Part shown: positions 27,401 through 42,400 of the stretch, one piece after another | Layout: each line of letters begins with the position of its first letter | Position numbering within the stretch: the stretch's first letter is position 1 | NCBI RefSeq assembly: GCF_037975245.1 | Contig: NC_092565.1 | Span: 12,082,499 to 12,146,498, forward strand | Length of the DNA: 64,000 nt | DNA from: Apostichopus japonicus | Lineage: Eukaryota > Echinodermata > Holothuroidea > Aspidochirotida > Stichopodidae | Reading direction: 5' to 3' | Position numbers and translations under genes: made by a program | The notes under the pieces: model-generated | The model's input: the letters and a program-made list of their open reading frames with translations, nothing else | Told to the model about the DNA's origin: nothing | Database searches by the model: none

Positions 27401-30400
27401 CTTGCTTATAATGGCAGCATATACATTTAACAATTCCAGGTGTGATAAGGTCTTAGCTTGTAGACCTTCAAAGGAGAGTATATTTAGCATCTGTAATTTC
27501 TTCTTCTCTTGTATACAGAGGGTGAGATGAAAAGGAGGTTAAAGAGATGGGAAGGATTGGACCAATACTGAAATGGGAAAAAAATCATTCAAATGAACAG
27601 AGTTTGTGTTGGGGATTAGAAATTAGAAACATTACATATTCTGGGTTGAGATATTGCAATTGTTTATACCTATTCACTTATAAGCTTGAATAAACTTCCC
27701 AATTGCAATGCAATCACCATATTAGTTGTTATGAGACTCATGAGGTTCCCATTTCCTGTTATCAACTTTTATTCACCACAGGCATTTTAAATATTTACCA
27801 ATTGCAGAACAATGCTACAAAATTGTAAAGACTTTTGAGGGTGTACCGAAGAAGTTTAAATCTTTGGAAAATAGGTTTAAAAGAAATCATATAATACATG
27901 TCTAAGATCCTCCTTCGATATTATTATTTTTAGCAAGCCATATCAATACCTTGCTATTAACAATGTCATTGTGTACGTGTGTACTCAATTACTAAGCAGT
28001 AATATTTCTTTAGGGGGAAACTGATACAAAGCACTGCGGTTGATTTCATTGAAACTGTGGTATTAAAATTCTTGTCACTAAAACAAAATGAACCAAAGCT
28101 AGTTTCATATAATTCCGTTGAAACAGCCTTGAACTGTTCGTGACCATACGTTTTAAGTTCTTATTTCTGTTTATAGTTTCTGTATTTTTGTTACCAATAG
28201 TAATACTGGTTGTCTGATTGGTTGAATTGATCGGCAAACAAACGGGGAACAAAGAACGAGGAAACTACCTCAGGAACAGGATGTTTGGAGTAAGTCGACT
28301 TGATCCAAAATCTTTACAATTTTCTTTCTCTCTTGCTCAGAGTAGTCACCGAACAGACGGCAATGAGTCAATGACTACTGTAACAGATGTGGGATACATA
28401 CCACAACTACAACAGCAATCTGTCTACCACCTTTTCACCGAGTTTTTTTTATTTTTTATATTCCAAATGATAAAACTCACAAATATTCGTATCTGCTTAC
28501 TATTCCAATGAAACTCCAACATAGATTGCCTATTTGCATAACATGCTACGTCACGCCGCAGCACATAGTATTCAGTACTACCTCGTAACACTTAACTTAT
28601 GAGAGTAACTTAGTACTTGCACAAGGATCACCACACATGTAAGGCAGTCAGTTCAAAACTAAAGCTACTCTACATTCATGAATAGCGCCAGCAAGTTGTT
28701 AAACTTGAAACCTTCTGACCACTCACAGACTTAAACTGTCTGTTTTGCAAGTTCCCAAATAAGTGGCAAACTAGCTTACAGATTTTTCCTTGCTTGACAA
28801 AATCTTGCATCCGCAGATATGGTCTTATGTTTCTGCAAATGTTGTGTCATAAAATGAAAGAAAAAAACATCAAAAAAAAACAACAAGCATTGTGAGAGAA
28901 AATATTCTCACTGGCCTTGCGATGTATGTTTCTTTAATATAGATGTGAATACGAGTATGCTGTGCTCAAACGGGTAAGCTCATATTGGGAAATCAAGAAC
29001 ATCAAGATTATTGCCTGACCACTTTGATATCACACCCAAAAGCCAGACAGATTTCTTCTGTTAAAAAAGTTGACATTTCTTGAGACACTGCAGCTGGATA
29101 TGAAATGCATGCCCACTATACAATCACAAACCGCCACGTAGAATCTCTTCCGCCATCAAGATGGCATCAAAACAAGGAACTGTGGCAACAATCTATAGCT
29201 TGGTAACCATGAAATCTTGCACAAATGATCTCAAAACACAGCTCTCAGTGGGACCAGAGCCAAAAATTCAGCAAACCTTTGTAGTGGATTGATTTCACAC
29301 TTATTTATTTATAGCATTGCGTGACCACAGAATCTCTGCCAAGAGCCCAACCGTCGGTTCCACAATCAAATCTTCAATCCATACCTCAATGGATTCGCTT
29401 ATTTTTCTGGAGCGGCGCCAGCTCGATCTTTTTGTCGAAAGCTAACAGATTATTTTAGTCTCGGAAACCAAAGCGCTGCAATGAATTAATAGAGCATTCG
29501 GTGGCAACAACGAGAGCCCCTAAGTTTGCTGCATAAAGACACTGATGTGAGGGAAGGGAAGTGACATGACCATAACCATATACCATCATAACTGCAGCTT
29601 TCCCATACATTTTATTTTAAGTAAAATTTTCAAAGGCTGACTAGGAATTGTCTACAAACTTTTTAAAGAGTTTCGGCTACATTGCAAAAAAATTCAAACC
29701 AGGGAGCTTAAAAGAACTCTTTAAGGTGTACTGTCAAAACCCCTTAATATATATAATTCTGTACCTCGGCATATTTGGTTAACTTGGCTTCGATTTCCAG
29801 TAAAATGTCTTCTTTGGCTTCTGTTATGGCCTTCAGTGTCCCTTCTAGATACTGTCAGAAAACAGATCAAAAATGGTCACATTTTATAAACTGCAACCCC
29901 TGTAAATGCAACAACCTAGGGGTTACACAAATTGAATTCTATCCCTGATTCAGTGAGACTTATTAGCCAGAATCACAGGACTAAACCCAAACCGACAAAT
30001 TCAACAGAGCTCAATGCTACGTATTTTCACAAAATGAATTCTATCTTTGATACGGTGAGACTCATGAGGCAGATAAAAGACTTTTAAACCAAACCAATTA
30101 AATTTAACGTTTCAATGCCACTTATTTTACAACGGTGGTATTAATCTTTGGATTCTCTTTTGAACGATGCAAAATGGACTATACAAGTTACTGGTCCATT
30201 CATGGGCAATAGGCTGTGGTGACGCTGGGAGTAATGACATCATAGAGGTCATCAAAAGTCATCACAGCCAATAACCGCAGCCCTAAAAATTCTGGGCTAT
30301 TTACTGGCTAAATGCCAGTGGATTTGGCCGTTTGCCAGTAAACAAAACCGACAAGTTTCTTCCAACAGACATTGAGAATTTTAACCACATGATCAGTCCG

Positions 30401-33400
30401 TTACGGATAGACAGTCGAGGCACTGGCATGATTTACGTATCCAAGCATAAGCATATTATCAAAAGATATTTATTATTGGACTGCTCTCAGAGCCCTGCAC
30501 AACAAGCTGATGTGTGTCTTGCATACAGGTATTCAAGAAAATGCCAGTGAGAATGAACTTTATTTTAGCAAGGCGCTTTTTCAAGGAAATTAAAACCAAA
30601 AAGAAAATGGCTAAATTATGTGGGAATGACAAAATTGCTGGTAGTGTTACACTCACATCTAGGACAAATTGACATTCAGTGATTAGATAGAATTAAAGGT
30701 CAAAGGCAATCTGGTCACTAGAGGTCATAAGTTCAAAATGTGTGCAGCATCTTGCTTGTAATTCTGTGGGACTCAGCGACCAATATTAGGTAATATTTAC
30801 CCAATAGGAAGCCAATCATTTTGACTATTGTAGTCATAATCACTTTTTTACAGTGACTAATATAATGAGTTATTAAATAGTTTCAACCAATAAATGAAAC
30901 GTTGTTTTGCACTGACTTTCATCGCTTCCTTGAACATCCAAAGCATGACGTCGACATATTGTAGACAACTATATAAAATAAGATGCAGCATAGACGTACA
31001 TTATTAATAAAGACGTACCTCCATTAACGCTGATATTTTGGCATATTTCTTGGCATATTTGGCTATTTCTCGACTTCTAGAAGCAAGCAGGACTGAACTG
31101 AGCTAAAAAAGAAACATAAAGAAGGAGAAAATACGAACAATTAAAACTGAAAACCAATTTCCAGTCCGACATATAAGAGAAACATGTCTAACATATTCCG
31201 TTCACGCAGGTCACTCAACTCCAAAACAAAATCACGTCTCTTATTTAAACGCTTTTGTATTCCCCTCTCCATTTTTTCAAAATGCCACTCCCTGCAGACG
31301 GCTTTCGTTTTGTTTGTTTTCATTTCAATTTGACCCAACAGCTATATTATTCTAAGAACTTTTAATGGCCCCCCGGGTAAACAACAGGAGATGCTTTTGT
31401 CGTTGAAGTGTAAAAGTTGGTACAGAAACAGGTTTTTTAATCTTTGTGGGATATTTGCTTTGCTATAGTTCTTTCTTCTCATTGTTGAGATTCAATGAAC
31501 TATAACAAAACTAATTCAGGACTGAATAAAGCAACCAGGCAAAATTGATAGACTATATCTGCCTGCGCAGCCCCCCCCCCCCCCCCCCCCGTAAAAAATT
31601 CTTGTATAATGGAAAGCCTAGTGTGAGCACTTCTTAACTGCAGCTTGTTAGGACAACAAAGATAAATTTCTGAATTCAAATAAAAAAAACTATACATCAT
31701 GAAGGGCAAATATTTTGAAAATATACCTGTCTTAGAAACGTGGAACCTTGAATTTAGGAAGACGATAAAACAAATGCTTGAAGACCATTTAAACAGGTAC
31801 GAGACAGTAACAGCACGGTGTTATATGACATTCAATGCTATAAGGTGAATTTGGAGTTCATACAGACTGCGAGAGAACTCGAGTAAACAATGCTGAACAC
31901 GTTACTATCAGATAGGGGCTACTCTAAAACCTCAACATGATCATCAGTAATAATGGAAGAACTTGGTACGGTGGGCGTTGGTTTTGAAAAGGAAATGTCT
32001 TTTGCAAATTGACAGGGTATCTCTGAATTTGGTTAAATATAAAGGAACGGAAGTAGTACTATGGTTTCTGTGGTAAAACACTCACTGTACACCTTTGTAT
32101 AGTGAGTGTACAGTGGGCATTGGTTTTGAAAAGGAAATGTCTTCTGCATGTCGACAAGGTATCTCTGAATTTGGTTAAATATAAAGGAACTTAACAAAGT
32201 AGAACTATGGTTTCTGTGGTAAAACACTCACTATACATCTTTGACATTGCATGACAACTAATGACTGGATTTCCTGATCTGATGTCAGACAAATTGTTTT
32301 GTTTCCCGGACTATTTAGCCTCAAGGAAGCCAAAACTGATACAAATACGCAAAACTTGGTCTTGAACTGAATGGTGTATGTTTGCTCTCGTGTTGACCAC
32401 TAAATGCTGTGTTTCTTTAGAGGGAACCACAGACGCGATAAAACAGGTTCCGTGTTTGGTACAATGACAAAAGCAGTTCCCCTTCAGTAACTTTGAGATA
32501 TCAGGTGTTTGGAACACTCGTTTTCATGCGAATTCACGTGTTCCTCAAACAAGTGAACATGTCTGCAGACATGTACACAAGTTGGTAACACCCTGCTAGT
32601 TCACACATTTTCACACATTACATTTCTTGCCTCAACCTGTGTTCTGACATTGTCACACTTTCTTCCCAGCAAAATAATCTGAGTTTGCTAATGTGTGACA
32701 AATTTAGGGTGAATACTGGCAAATCTCTCTCAAAATCACACATTTTCAGTCACAGTTCCATGGGGGGGGGGGGGTGGGGGTTTACTAGTGTTGACACGGG
32801 TCCAAAAATCGGGAACCGGGTACCTGAGAGCCGTTACCCGTCGGATATCCAGGTACCCGGGGAAAAAATTGTTTACCCTTGTGTATCACGATTTTCAAGA
32901 AATTACATATTAGATGCTATAATAAATGAATTATATTCTCTACTGACAATGTTTTCATGTTAAAATGTATAAAACATTCCTCAATAATTTCTATTTGCTT
33001 TTTTTTCTGTCATAAACTTGATAATTACTTAATATAATTAACATTACTACTAATTAGTAGTAATGTTGTTAACATCGCACTGCCGCCGCTGCTTATGCTT
33101 GTTCTCCACGTCTATTGGATCAGACCATAAAATATCCCTTTACTCTAGCTCAGTTGTTACTACTACTATCTATTATCCAGGCCCGGAGTTCGCATTAGCC
33201 GCGAGATTACGCGATTCGCGCAATTTGATCAATGGGAATACACGATTAGTAAAAATTCACTTGCGATTATTATTTTTTAATTATCCCGTCTATAATCCAT
33301 AAACATGTCGTAAAATTCCTTGTCAGCCTTTTCTTCTATGAAATAAACGAATGAATAAATAATAATTTCTTCCACATGGTAGCCTTACACCACACTAAGT

Positions 33401-36400
33401 CAATGCATGTGAAATCTAGCAAAGCCTAACCATCTGTTTATTTGCTGAAATTGTGACGCAGTTATAAGATATCCATGGAACACATTCATTATTGCTGTTA
33501 TGTTCAACCACATGGTTGCCTAACACCACACTAAGTCAATGGGGTAGTGTTGCATAGCCATTTTTTTATTAGCTGAAATTGTGACGCAGTTATAAGATAT
33601 CCATGGAATACTTTCGTTATTGCTGTTATCTTCAACCACATGGTAGCCTTACACCACACTAACTTGGTCAATGGGAAATCTGCCTAACCATCGGTTTGCA
33701 TTTTTTTTAAATCACACTTTGCGTAGGATTCGAGTAATAAATAAGGAACCGGGTAGTATAGCATCGGGCGGGTACCTTCGTTATTGCTGTTATCTTCGAC
33801 CACATATTTTAGCCTAATACTACACTAAGTCAATGGGAAATCTGCCTAATTGTAGATTTGCAATTTTTTTTTTTTTTAAATCACACTTTGCGTAGGATTC
33901 AGGTAATAAATTAGGAACCAGGTAGTATTGCGTCGGGCGGGTACCCTGGTAACCGGATAACCCGTGCAAACACTAAGGTTTACCATGGATATTCAGAGGT
34001 TTACATATTACATGAAATAAGTCTGTTTGTAAGGGTTGGGCTGCCACAGACGTACTTAGTGCTGTTAGCCAATAGTTTAGTTTCACTTTAATTCTCAAAG
34101 ACTCAGCTATATGCTGAATAATGGTATTTATTATCATTACAATCATAACTAGGAGAGTTTTAACACTACAATTAAATTAGTCCTAGTCCAGTGAGTAATT
34201 TTTATTAAATAGGGGACTTACTCTTTTTTTTTTTTAACTGTGTTGTTGATTGGATCAAAGTTTATTTCTTTTACTATAATTACTGATGCATTATTAAGAA
34301 TTAACATTCTTTCATACCCTATGAATAGTTAGATATAACATTTTATACTATGATATGCAAATGCTACATGTTAACTACACATTTGATTGGACTATCCTTT
34401 TTCACACACAAGAGCACGTACAAATGTTATCACTGCAGTAAATTGGAAATCAAAACATCCTCCTCCTCCTCCTCCTCCTCCTCCTCCTCCTCCTCCTCCT
34501 CCTCCTCCTCCTCCCTACTGTCCTTTTCTGAGACCCTCCTTCAAACCCCACCAAACATTAACCCCTCCCCCTTGTAGACTGAAAGGTAACACTACGGTTT
34601 AAATGGAAAATTGATTCCTTTCATCACACTTTTATTAAGCCTCATTAGTTAACTTGTTTCCTCAATAAGTTTATTTAACACACAGACACCGAGATATGTA
34701 AACATTACATTATCTGCACCAGAAACTTATCTTGCATGCATCAAAAGTTTTTAACCAGTCTGTCAGAAAATTTCATAACTGTTTTGTTAATCGGGTATCA
34801 TTTGGAAACTGTAATATTTGGACGGCTGGAAGGAAAGTTAGCTAAGGATTTGACTGCAACATTCAGATGGCAGATATTTGACCACCTATTTAGGATTTCA
34901 TCTTGAAGAAAGTCAAAACGTTTGTTTAACATAAGCATATATATATACTAACCTTCACTAAAACTACCTCCTTCCTCTCCGGTTTGTCTTTAGACGCTTC
35001 CATGACGACAAGCAATGAATACAGACGGGGAGTAACAACAGCTCCTAGAACGGCACCACACTAAAGAATAAACACAAACATGGCTTTTGTCAATATCTCA
35101 TATACATTTGCTCGCAAGACATTCTGCCGTGCAGTAAAAGTACACCCAATTACCAGACATTTCCATGACCATAAGTAATGAATGTAGATGGGGAGTAACG
35201 ACAGCTCCTAGAACGGCACCACACTAAAGAATAAACACAAAGTTGGCTTTTGTCAATAACTCATATACATCTGCTCCCAAGACATTCTGCCGTGTGGTAA
35301 AAGTACACCCAAATACCAGACATTTCCATGACAACAAAGTTATGAATACAGCTGGGGAGTAACAGTAAAAGTACACCCAAATCTAAGTTTTACCACAGGG
35401 TACTTTTGAAGTTCTCGTGGTTTTATGCCAAGGTAAATACACATACAGACACACCCTTACTTGACGTACATACATACATATGCCGACAGAGCGATGGCAC
35501 CAATGGCCTTTGACATTAGTGTATTTCTCTCTTTCAGAAAAATGCCCCTCAAAAAACTGAGTGTTTCTAAGGCACTGAGTGCTGCAATGCCTCTGTGTGT
35601 GTGTTACCAATGCCCTTTCTGTTCAAGCAATAAGTGTGTGAAAATGTACATTTGTCATGCCCCTCAAGACTCCCTACCGATGGCAGAAAATTGCTGCAAT
35701 GCCGTTTTGCTTTTGATGCCCATTCTGTTGAATACCTGAATCAAAATTGTTGAATAGTACATTTTGTTCCAATAAAAAAGCATTACTAATTGCTCTTGTT
35801 AACCAGCTTGTATAAACGATACCAGAAGGACGACCCTCTTTTTTTATCATGGGGACAGCTGGTACACACCTGACATGTTAGTTTTGGCACCCAAGATTTA
35901 ATTGTTTTAATTTCCCTAATGACCACTTGTATGTCTTCATTGATCTTTGCACACATTGTGAGATAATACATCAGGTAGTGCACTGATTTGTGCCATCATG
36001 ACATTACTCTAATTTTTTGGCTAACGTGTGTTGCCTGTTTTCTTTAAATTGCTAGTAACCCCAACGATGGACCTTACTTCTAATTATTGTGTACATTTTC
36101 ACACTCTCCCAGTTGACACCCCATATGGTCCATGTCTATTGAGTAAACCTTTCAAGTGGGTTGCCAATGCAGTGATTCATTGCCAAACTCAATCAGATCT
36201 ATACTGCCATGTGCCTATTAAAAGGAGCACCACACGTATTAGAAAAGTTTGTTGGGAGGGGAGGGGAGGGGGGTCGAATAATGGGCTTTCTGGGACAGAG
36301 TGGCAATCCCAGTACAATAAGGAACTTAAAATGATAAATTTTATCCCAGACTTCTTTCAAAAGAAAACTTACATCAGCTGTCTTCTCTTGGCTCTTTAAG

Positions 36401-39400
36401 TTAACTTCTGCGATTGGAGCAATACCAAATGCCAGGATGTACAGCAAGCCATTGTCGAAGCAAACTACAAGGAGGTTCAGCCTGTTGGGTAACAAGAAAG
36501 AAGACGCTTAATGAGTCCTTTGCTTAGGAGAGAACCTTGATGAGAGAGGAGAAGGTCGGTGGGGAAGGGAGAGAGAGTAAGATCCCTCAGCAATTGTGAC
36601 ATTGAATTTTATGTTTATACAATGTTTTTTTTTAAATTTATTTTGGTCTCTATTGATCTGTAGTGACATTGATCTCAAAATAATAAATTAAGCATTCCGG
36701 TATTTTACTGAAACTGGGATTATTTTTTCCCGCAATTACTGTGTTTTTTACGCACTGTTCTGATGACTGTTGAACCCAAAGTTTAAATAGAGAGAAATGT
36801 TGGACTCTCGAAAAGACTCAGTTTCGTTGTAACCATAAGAAACATATGTCTGGGATGAGGATAATTTAACAATTATCATCAACCGATATGGTCGTAACTC
36901 GTTAGGGTAGTGTGAAATGATGTATATTTCATTGGGATGAGAAACCATGAGGAACAAGAGAAATTCTGGTTGATTTGAAAATAATGATTGTGCTTGGTTA
37001 AAAAATCTATTGCTACTGTAGGTGTACTATAGCTTGAACCCAAAGTGACTCCCCCCCCCCCATTAAAAAAATACAATATTTATATACATATACATGTATA
37101 TAACTTGAAGTTTAAAGACACTTGACTCCTGTTTCACTCAATTGATCTTAAACCTCATCCTACCCCCCCCCAACCATAAAAAATATTATTTATCTTGTAC
37201 TCCCCAGTTACACCCACATGAGTCTTGTCACATACAAAGTATGAACTTCAGCCAATCTATCATGTTTATCATGTTTGCAACAAATTCATCACACCCTTAA
37301 ATAAACACAGGTTTATATACTCTTTTGTTTACGATAATTTGGTCACTCTCAACTTGGTGAAGTTAGCCACATTGAACTTGAAAAACCCAGGTTCAACCTT
37401 GGTTTTCATTCATTCAGGAAATGAAAAGAAAGTACAGTCAATTATTTCTCAAAAGTCTTGCAATTTCAGCATGATTTAAAACCAAAGGAACGCAAAGCCT
37501 GAACAGTTGAATGGATTAGCTTTCTTATATCGTTGGGTTCAACTAAAGTTTATGACCATCGGGATGAAATGAAACTTACATCAATCATTGAAAATAAGAT
37601 ATAAATTGCTGTGAATAGGATAAAAACAAAACACACTAAAACAAACAATGGTGTTGTTTTCATTGCCTAACAATGAGCTTATCTGTTTGTTTGTGTAGTG
37701 TCTCTGTCCTTGATTTACAACCTTGAAAATGAACGTCGGTAATCTTGATAACCCAGAACACAGATAAATGACTTTCTGATATTAGCAATATTATATTGCT
37801 ATGTACTGATACTGGCAGTATAAAAGATTGTAGCAAATACCCTGGTACAAGGATCAATCTTTTGGTCTACAGTCACAGTTTCAAGTCCTTCCTGTTTTAA
37901 AGTATTTGCCTCCAATAAGTCACACAATAACGATTCAAAAAAATTTTGAAAAGGTTCAAACGTTTGCAGTATGTATCGCTTGGTTGGTTTTAACTGTTAC
38001 TTTTTTTTATTTTTTTTTATTTAAAATTGCTATGAATGCAGTAGTTCATGAAGAGTTCGCTGTATGGTCTTAAAAAAACTTGGGAGTTCAAGCCAATTCC
38101 ATTCCAAAAAAAGGGAGTATTAAACATTTTGCAGCTTTGTCTGTTAAAATATATATGCCTCACACATTCAAAATTAAATATAGTATTCGAGGGGCGGTAT
38201 TCACACGGAATAATAATTTATCCAGTATCTTATTGCAAAAAGGCTTTGAAAAATGAGCAAAATTGCTGCTGTACAAGTCCAAAGATGTATAGCAGTTTTT
38301 TGTACGCAGGCAACCAACGATATATATGAAAGAGACAGAGTTCCAAGTCTTCAAACCAGTAAAGGCAAACTCGAAACGCAAAAAATTATACCCCTGTCAA
38401 ATTCCCAAATCTGTGTCGAGTTTATTTGGCAATCTTACCCTATTTGGTCTTTCAGTTGCATCAGATCTTCCAGGCCTTCATCGTCTTGATCTTTTAAGGA
38501 AGAACTATCGACAGAAAACAAAATAGGAGAGAAAGAGAGAGAAATCCCTGTTAGCAAACTTCCAAATTTAATTGTGATGTGAAAATAAGAGATTAATATT
38601 TATGCAAGGGACTCTACCATGAAGACTGTTTGTCGATGGAGAGAGAGAAAAAAAAAAAAACAGAAAGTTTATACAGAACGATTATGGAATCAAGGATGAA
38701 ACATTGAGAAAAACTGGACATCACTGTAATGATCGGGGAATCATTTATCCAGTATCGCATTGCAAAATGTTATGCAGAATGGTTAAATTTGCTATACAAG
38801 TCCAAAGGATGGCATAGCAATTCTTTACACAGGAACGGTGTATACCGTATTTCATAACTTGAGATTAAATCCAAGTGCTACACAAAATTTGAGCAAATTC
38901 AATTCAATTTAGATTATTCCCTATTTAAAAGCCAAGTTTAATAGTTTGCATGTGATATTATCCAAACAGATGGTGGTTTATACTGGTATTGGAACCTTTA
39001 ATTTCACCTCTACGACAGATTCATACAGGTTAACTTAGAAACATAGAGATACATACAGGGTTAACTTAGAAACCCTTATGGAAAGAATTCTGTAGGCTGC
39101 AGGATTGTCATAAAAAAACCGAAGAAAACAAAACGGAAAGAAAAGGACTAACTGTTTAGAAAGAGGAGGGAGCTTAGGTAAGTAGAGATCTGATGCATCC
39201 GGAAAGATTCCACCGTGTTTATCTTCCTGAGGAGCAGTCTCCTCATCCTCCTCCTCCTCCTTCTCACAGAGTGACGTCGAGGACCACTTCATGCTTCTGA
39301 CACCGTGGCGAAAGTTAGAGGAATGTATGACACCAGCTCCTTCAACACTGCATAATACAACCTTCCCACTGCTGTAACCAACAGCTAGGACTAGAGAAGA

Positions 39401-42400
39401 ATGAGACCATACAGGAGAGAATGTCAATCGTCAAATATCTTCAGGTTTCAAAGGCAGACGGTTTAAAATTAGACTACATCATTAAGACGGAGTTGAATAA
39501 CCAAATACAAGAATACAAAAGCCAAAACCTTTCATATAAACCTCATCTATTCTCACCTGGGTTTCTGTCCATATTTGAATTTCCAACTTGTCTTTGGGAG
39601 CTGTCATTATGTTAATCTGTAGTGTCATTTATGTCACCTTTAACATGGTGAATGGAATGGCTTGAAAGTAAGATACTCTCACTCTCATAAAGAACGAAGA
39701 TTTAAAGCGTACACAAACCCAACCATCATATCTGGCTTAAATCACTACAAGATTTTTGCGAAGAATAAGCCCCTTCCAAACAGTGAAGAAAAAAATCCTG
39801 TTCTGTAATGGGAGATGTCTTTAGTGTTTTAAGCTCGTGTCTGGGAGCTATCAGTATGTTAATCTGTGATGTCATATCAACACCAGTATCTGGAACTTTT
39901 GACTTTCCCTGTTTGTTTGTTTGATGACACATTTAAACTTGATCAAGTCTTCGGCCTTGTTTGTGACGGAAAATAATGTCCGTGATATGTCTCACATGGA
40001 AGAAGATGTTGCCTTAGCTCTTTGGTTTATGGCAGTTCTCTCTATCCAAACAGATCAGTGATGATGGTTTGTGTCTCATTTCGAGTCATTAACTTGTTAG
40101 AATATTGTTCTTTCCGTCAGAATATTGTTCTAAGCAGCTTTGAGATTTTTATTTCTGATAAAAGAAGGAGAAAAATACACACAAAAAGGCCACATATGGT
40201 TCTTTTTATAAGTATAACTGTTTCACATTTGTGTTGCAGTATGCTAATGTACCCATACAGCATTGCACTTAACAGTGTAAATCCAATCTTTTGATATTTT
40301 ACTATGTACAGTAAATATATGGAACAAGGCTATTTTTTTATTATTTTTTTTTTTAACTCACTACTTCTTTCACGTGTTGTTTTTCAGAGTATGTGGCAAA
40401 AGCTAACTTTTCTCACAAAAGGAACCTTCCACTATGGCAGTGATTGGAAAAAAAGGAACAAAAAGAAAATAATTAATCCAATTGAATAATATATATGAAC
40501 CAATCAGGGGCTTGCCTACAACATTGAAGGATATTCACTACACCCCTCTCAATCCTTCCCCAACCTGATACTGACACAAACTATCCATTTGGATCTACTG
40601 AACTGTACCAACGGGCACTGTCCTATAAATCTGTGCTTAAAGGATTGGGTTCAGTTGTCATACATGTTTATGTTATATGAAAGAAGACAATAAAAGACAC
40701 ACAATGGTGAGAAAAAAACTGTTCAAATTTCTTTTTCGGTTAAAGAGATATTCAAGTGTAAAGTTTTATCAGATTGTGTAGAAACTACTGAAATCTGACT
40801 AGCTGTGATGTCACATCCTCACATTCCTAAAAAGTCTTTGTTTTTTTTCTCTAAATATTTTGTGAGATTTCATGACTTTCAACCAAAAGATATGTCAGGA
40901 GATCTCATATTTGTCAAACGAAGTATTTGAGATTAAACATCTGAAGAAGTTGTGATTATATTATTTTCAAATGTGTTAAAAAATGTAAATAATTTTGAAA
41001 GAAATATATTCACAAATGTTAAGGAAGTGAGGATGTGACGTCACACCCTCACGGTAAGTCTTTCTACACCAGTCGTTTTCAAATAAATTTTGATATCTTC
41101 AAAGTGTCATATCTCCTCAACAGAGCATGCTATCATGGTAGTTTCTTCACTGTTCTTTTTGTCTTGTTGTGCTCTTTCTTACAAAATAGACATGTCAAAC
41201 ACCTGAACCAATCCTTTAAATTAATTAAATATGTACTTGCTCTTTGTAAACACGTTGACGACAAAAAAAAAAACACAGACCAAACATTCTACAAAAAGGT
41301 GGTCTAATTCGTTAATATATCTCCATGACAATGGCATAGAATCAGACAAAGAAGGTCTCTGTGACTGCTAGTAAACACGCTGTATCATTGACATTACCTT
41401 TGAGTGTGAAGCAGTAAAGTTCATTTTTACAGTAGGTCTATAAACACACAATTAGTCTACTGCATATCTAGAACTAGATTTTCATCAGTGTATCAAACCA
41501 TAACAAACCATAAGTACAATACAAGGCTTAAAGAAACGATATTCGATTTTCAGAGACTTTAACATTCCTTTCATATAACATGTGGCAAATTTAACCTCAA
41601 GCTTGCCTAAAGCTACCATGACCACCCCTCCCCCAATCCCCCGCCCATGAACACACACCCCACAAGAAAAAAAAAATTTTGCAACCATAATTGGTCATAG
41701 ATGCTAGAGCCTCAAATCATTTGAATACATTTTGTGCAGTGGGAGATTATAAACACAGGCAGCTGCTTTAAACTATTAAGCAATAAGCTTCCAAAGAGGG
41801 CATATGGGAAGGCAGGGGATGTTGGATGATGAGTGTAATTGTCAAGCTGTTTTGCACAGCAGGACTTTGATCTTGTTATCTGACTGTCAAGGAAGGGTGT
41901 TTCACAGGTCAATGGTACCAAGTTTAACCCTTTCAAACACTTGTTTTGTGTAATTAACCTTCCTCTCTTACTTGACTTTTCTCTGAACTAGCTTTACCCG
42001 GCTAAATATAGAGAGGTCTGTGTTGGTAGAGCATACAAACTGATACACGGTAGTGGTCATAAAACCCTAGATAGACACCTGTATGGGTTTGTCATTCAGG
42101 TAAGAGTGGCAACTGACGAATATGTTACACAGACATACTAATACAGCATCAAGATTCTTAAACCATGTATATTAACCAAGTTAAGGCGTTCTACTTGTGG
42201 CATGCACAAAGGGGAAGGGGTGGGATAGGGCCCCCACTTCCATCATCAGTTGGGGGGGCAGGAAACTTTCAGCTGGGGGATCTTTTTCCATGTGCATTGA
42301 CCAAGTTAAAGGGTTCTAGTTTGATGAGGATTTTGGTAGTGGCATGCACAAGGGGGGGGGGGGAGAGGGGATAAGGCACCCACCCACCTCCATCGTCAGT

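Noticed and set aside
34350-34602. Poly-Ser and poly-Pro proteins
   Set aside because: Frames of a (TCC)n microsatellite inside an ANAPC4 intron.
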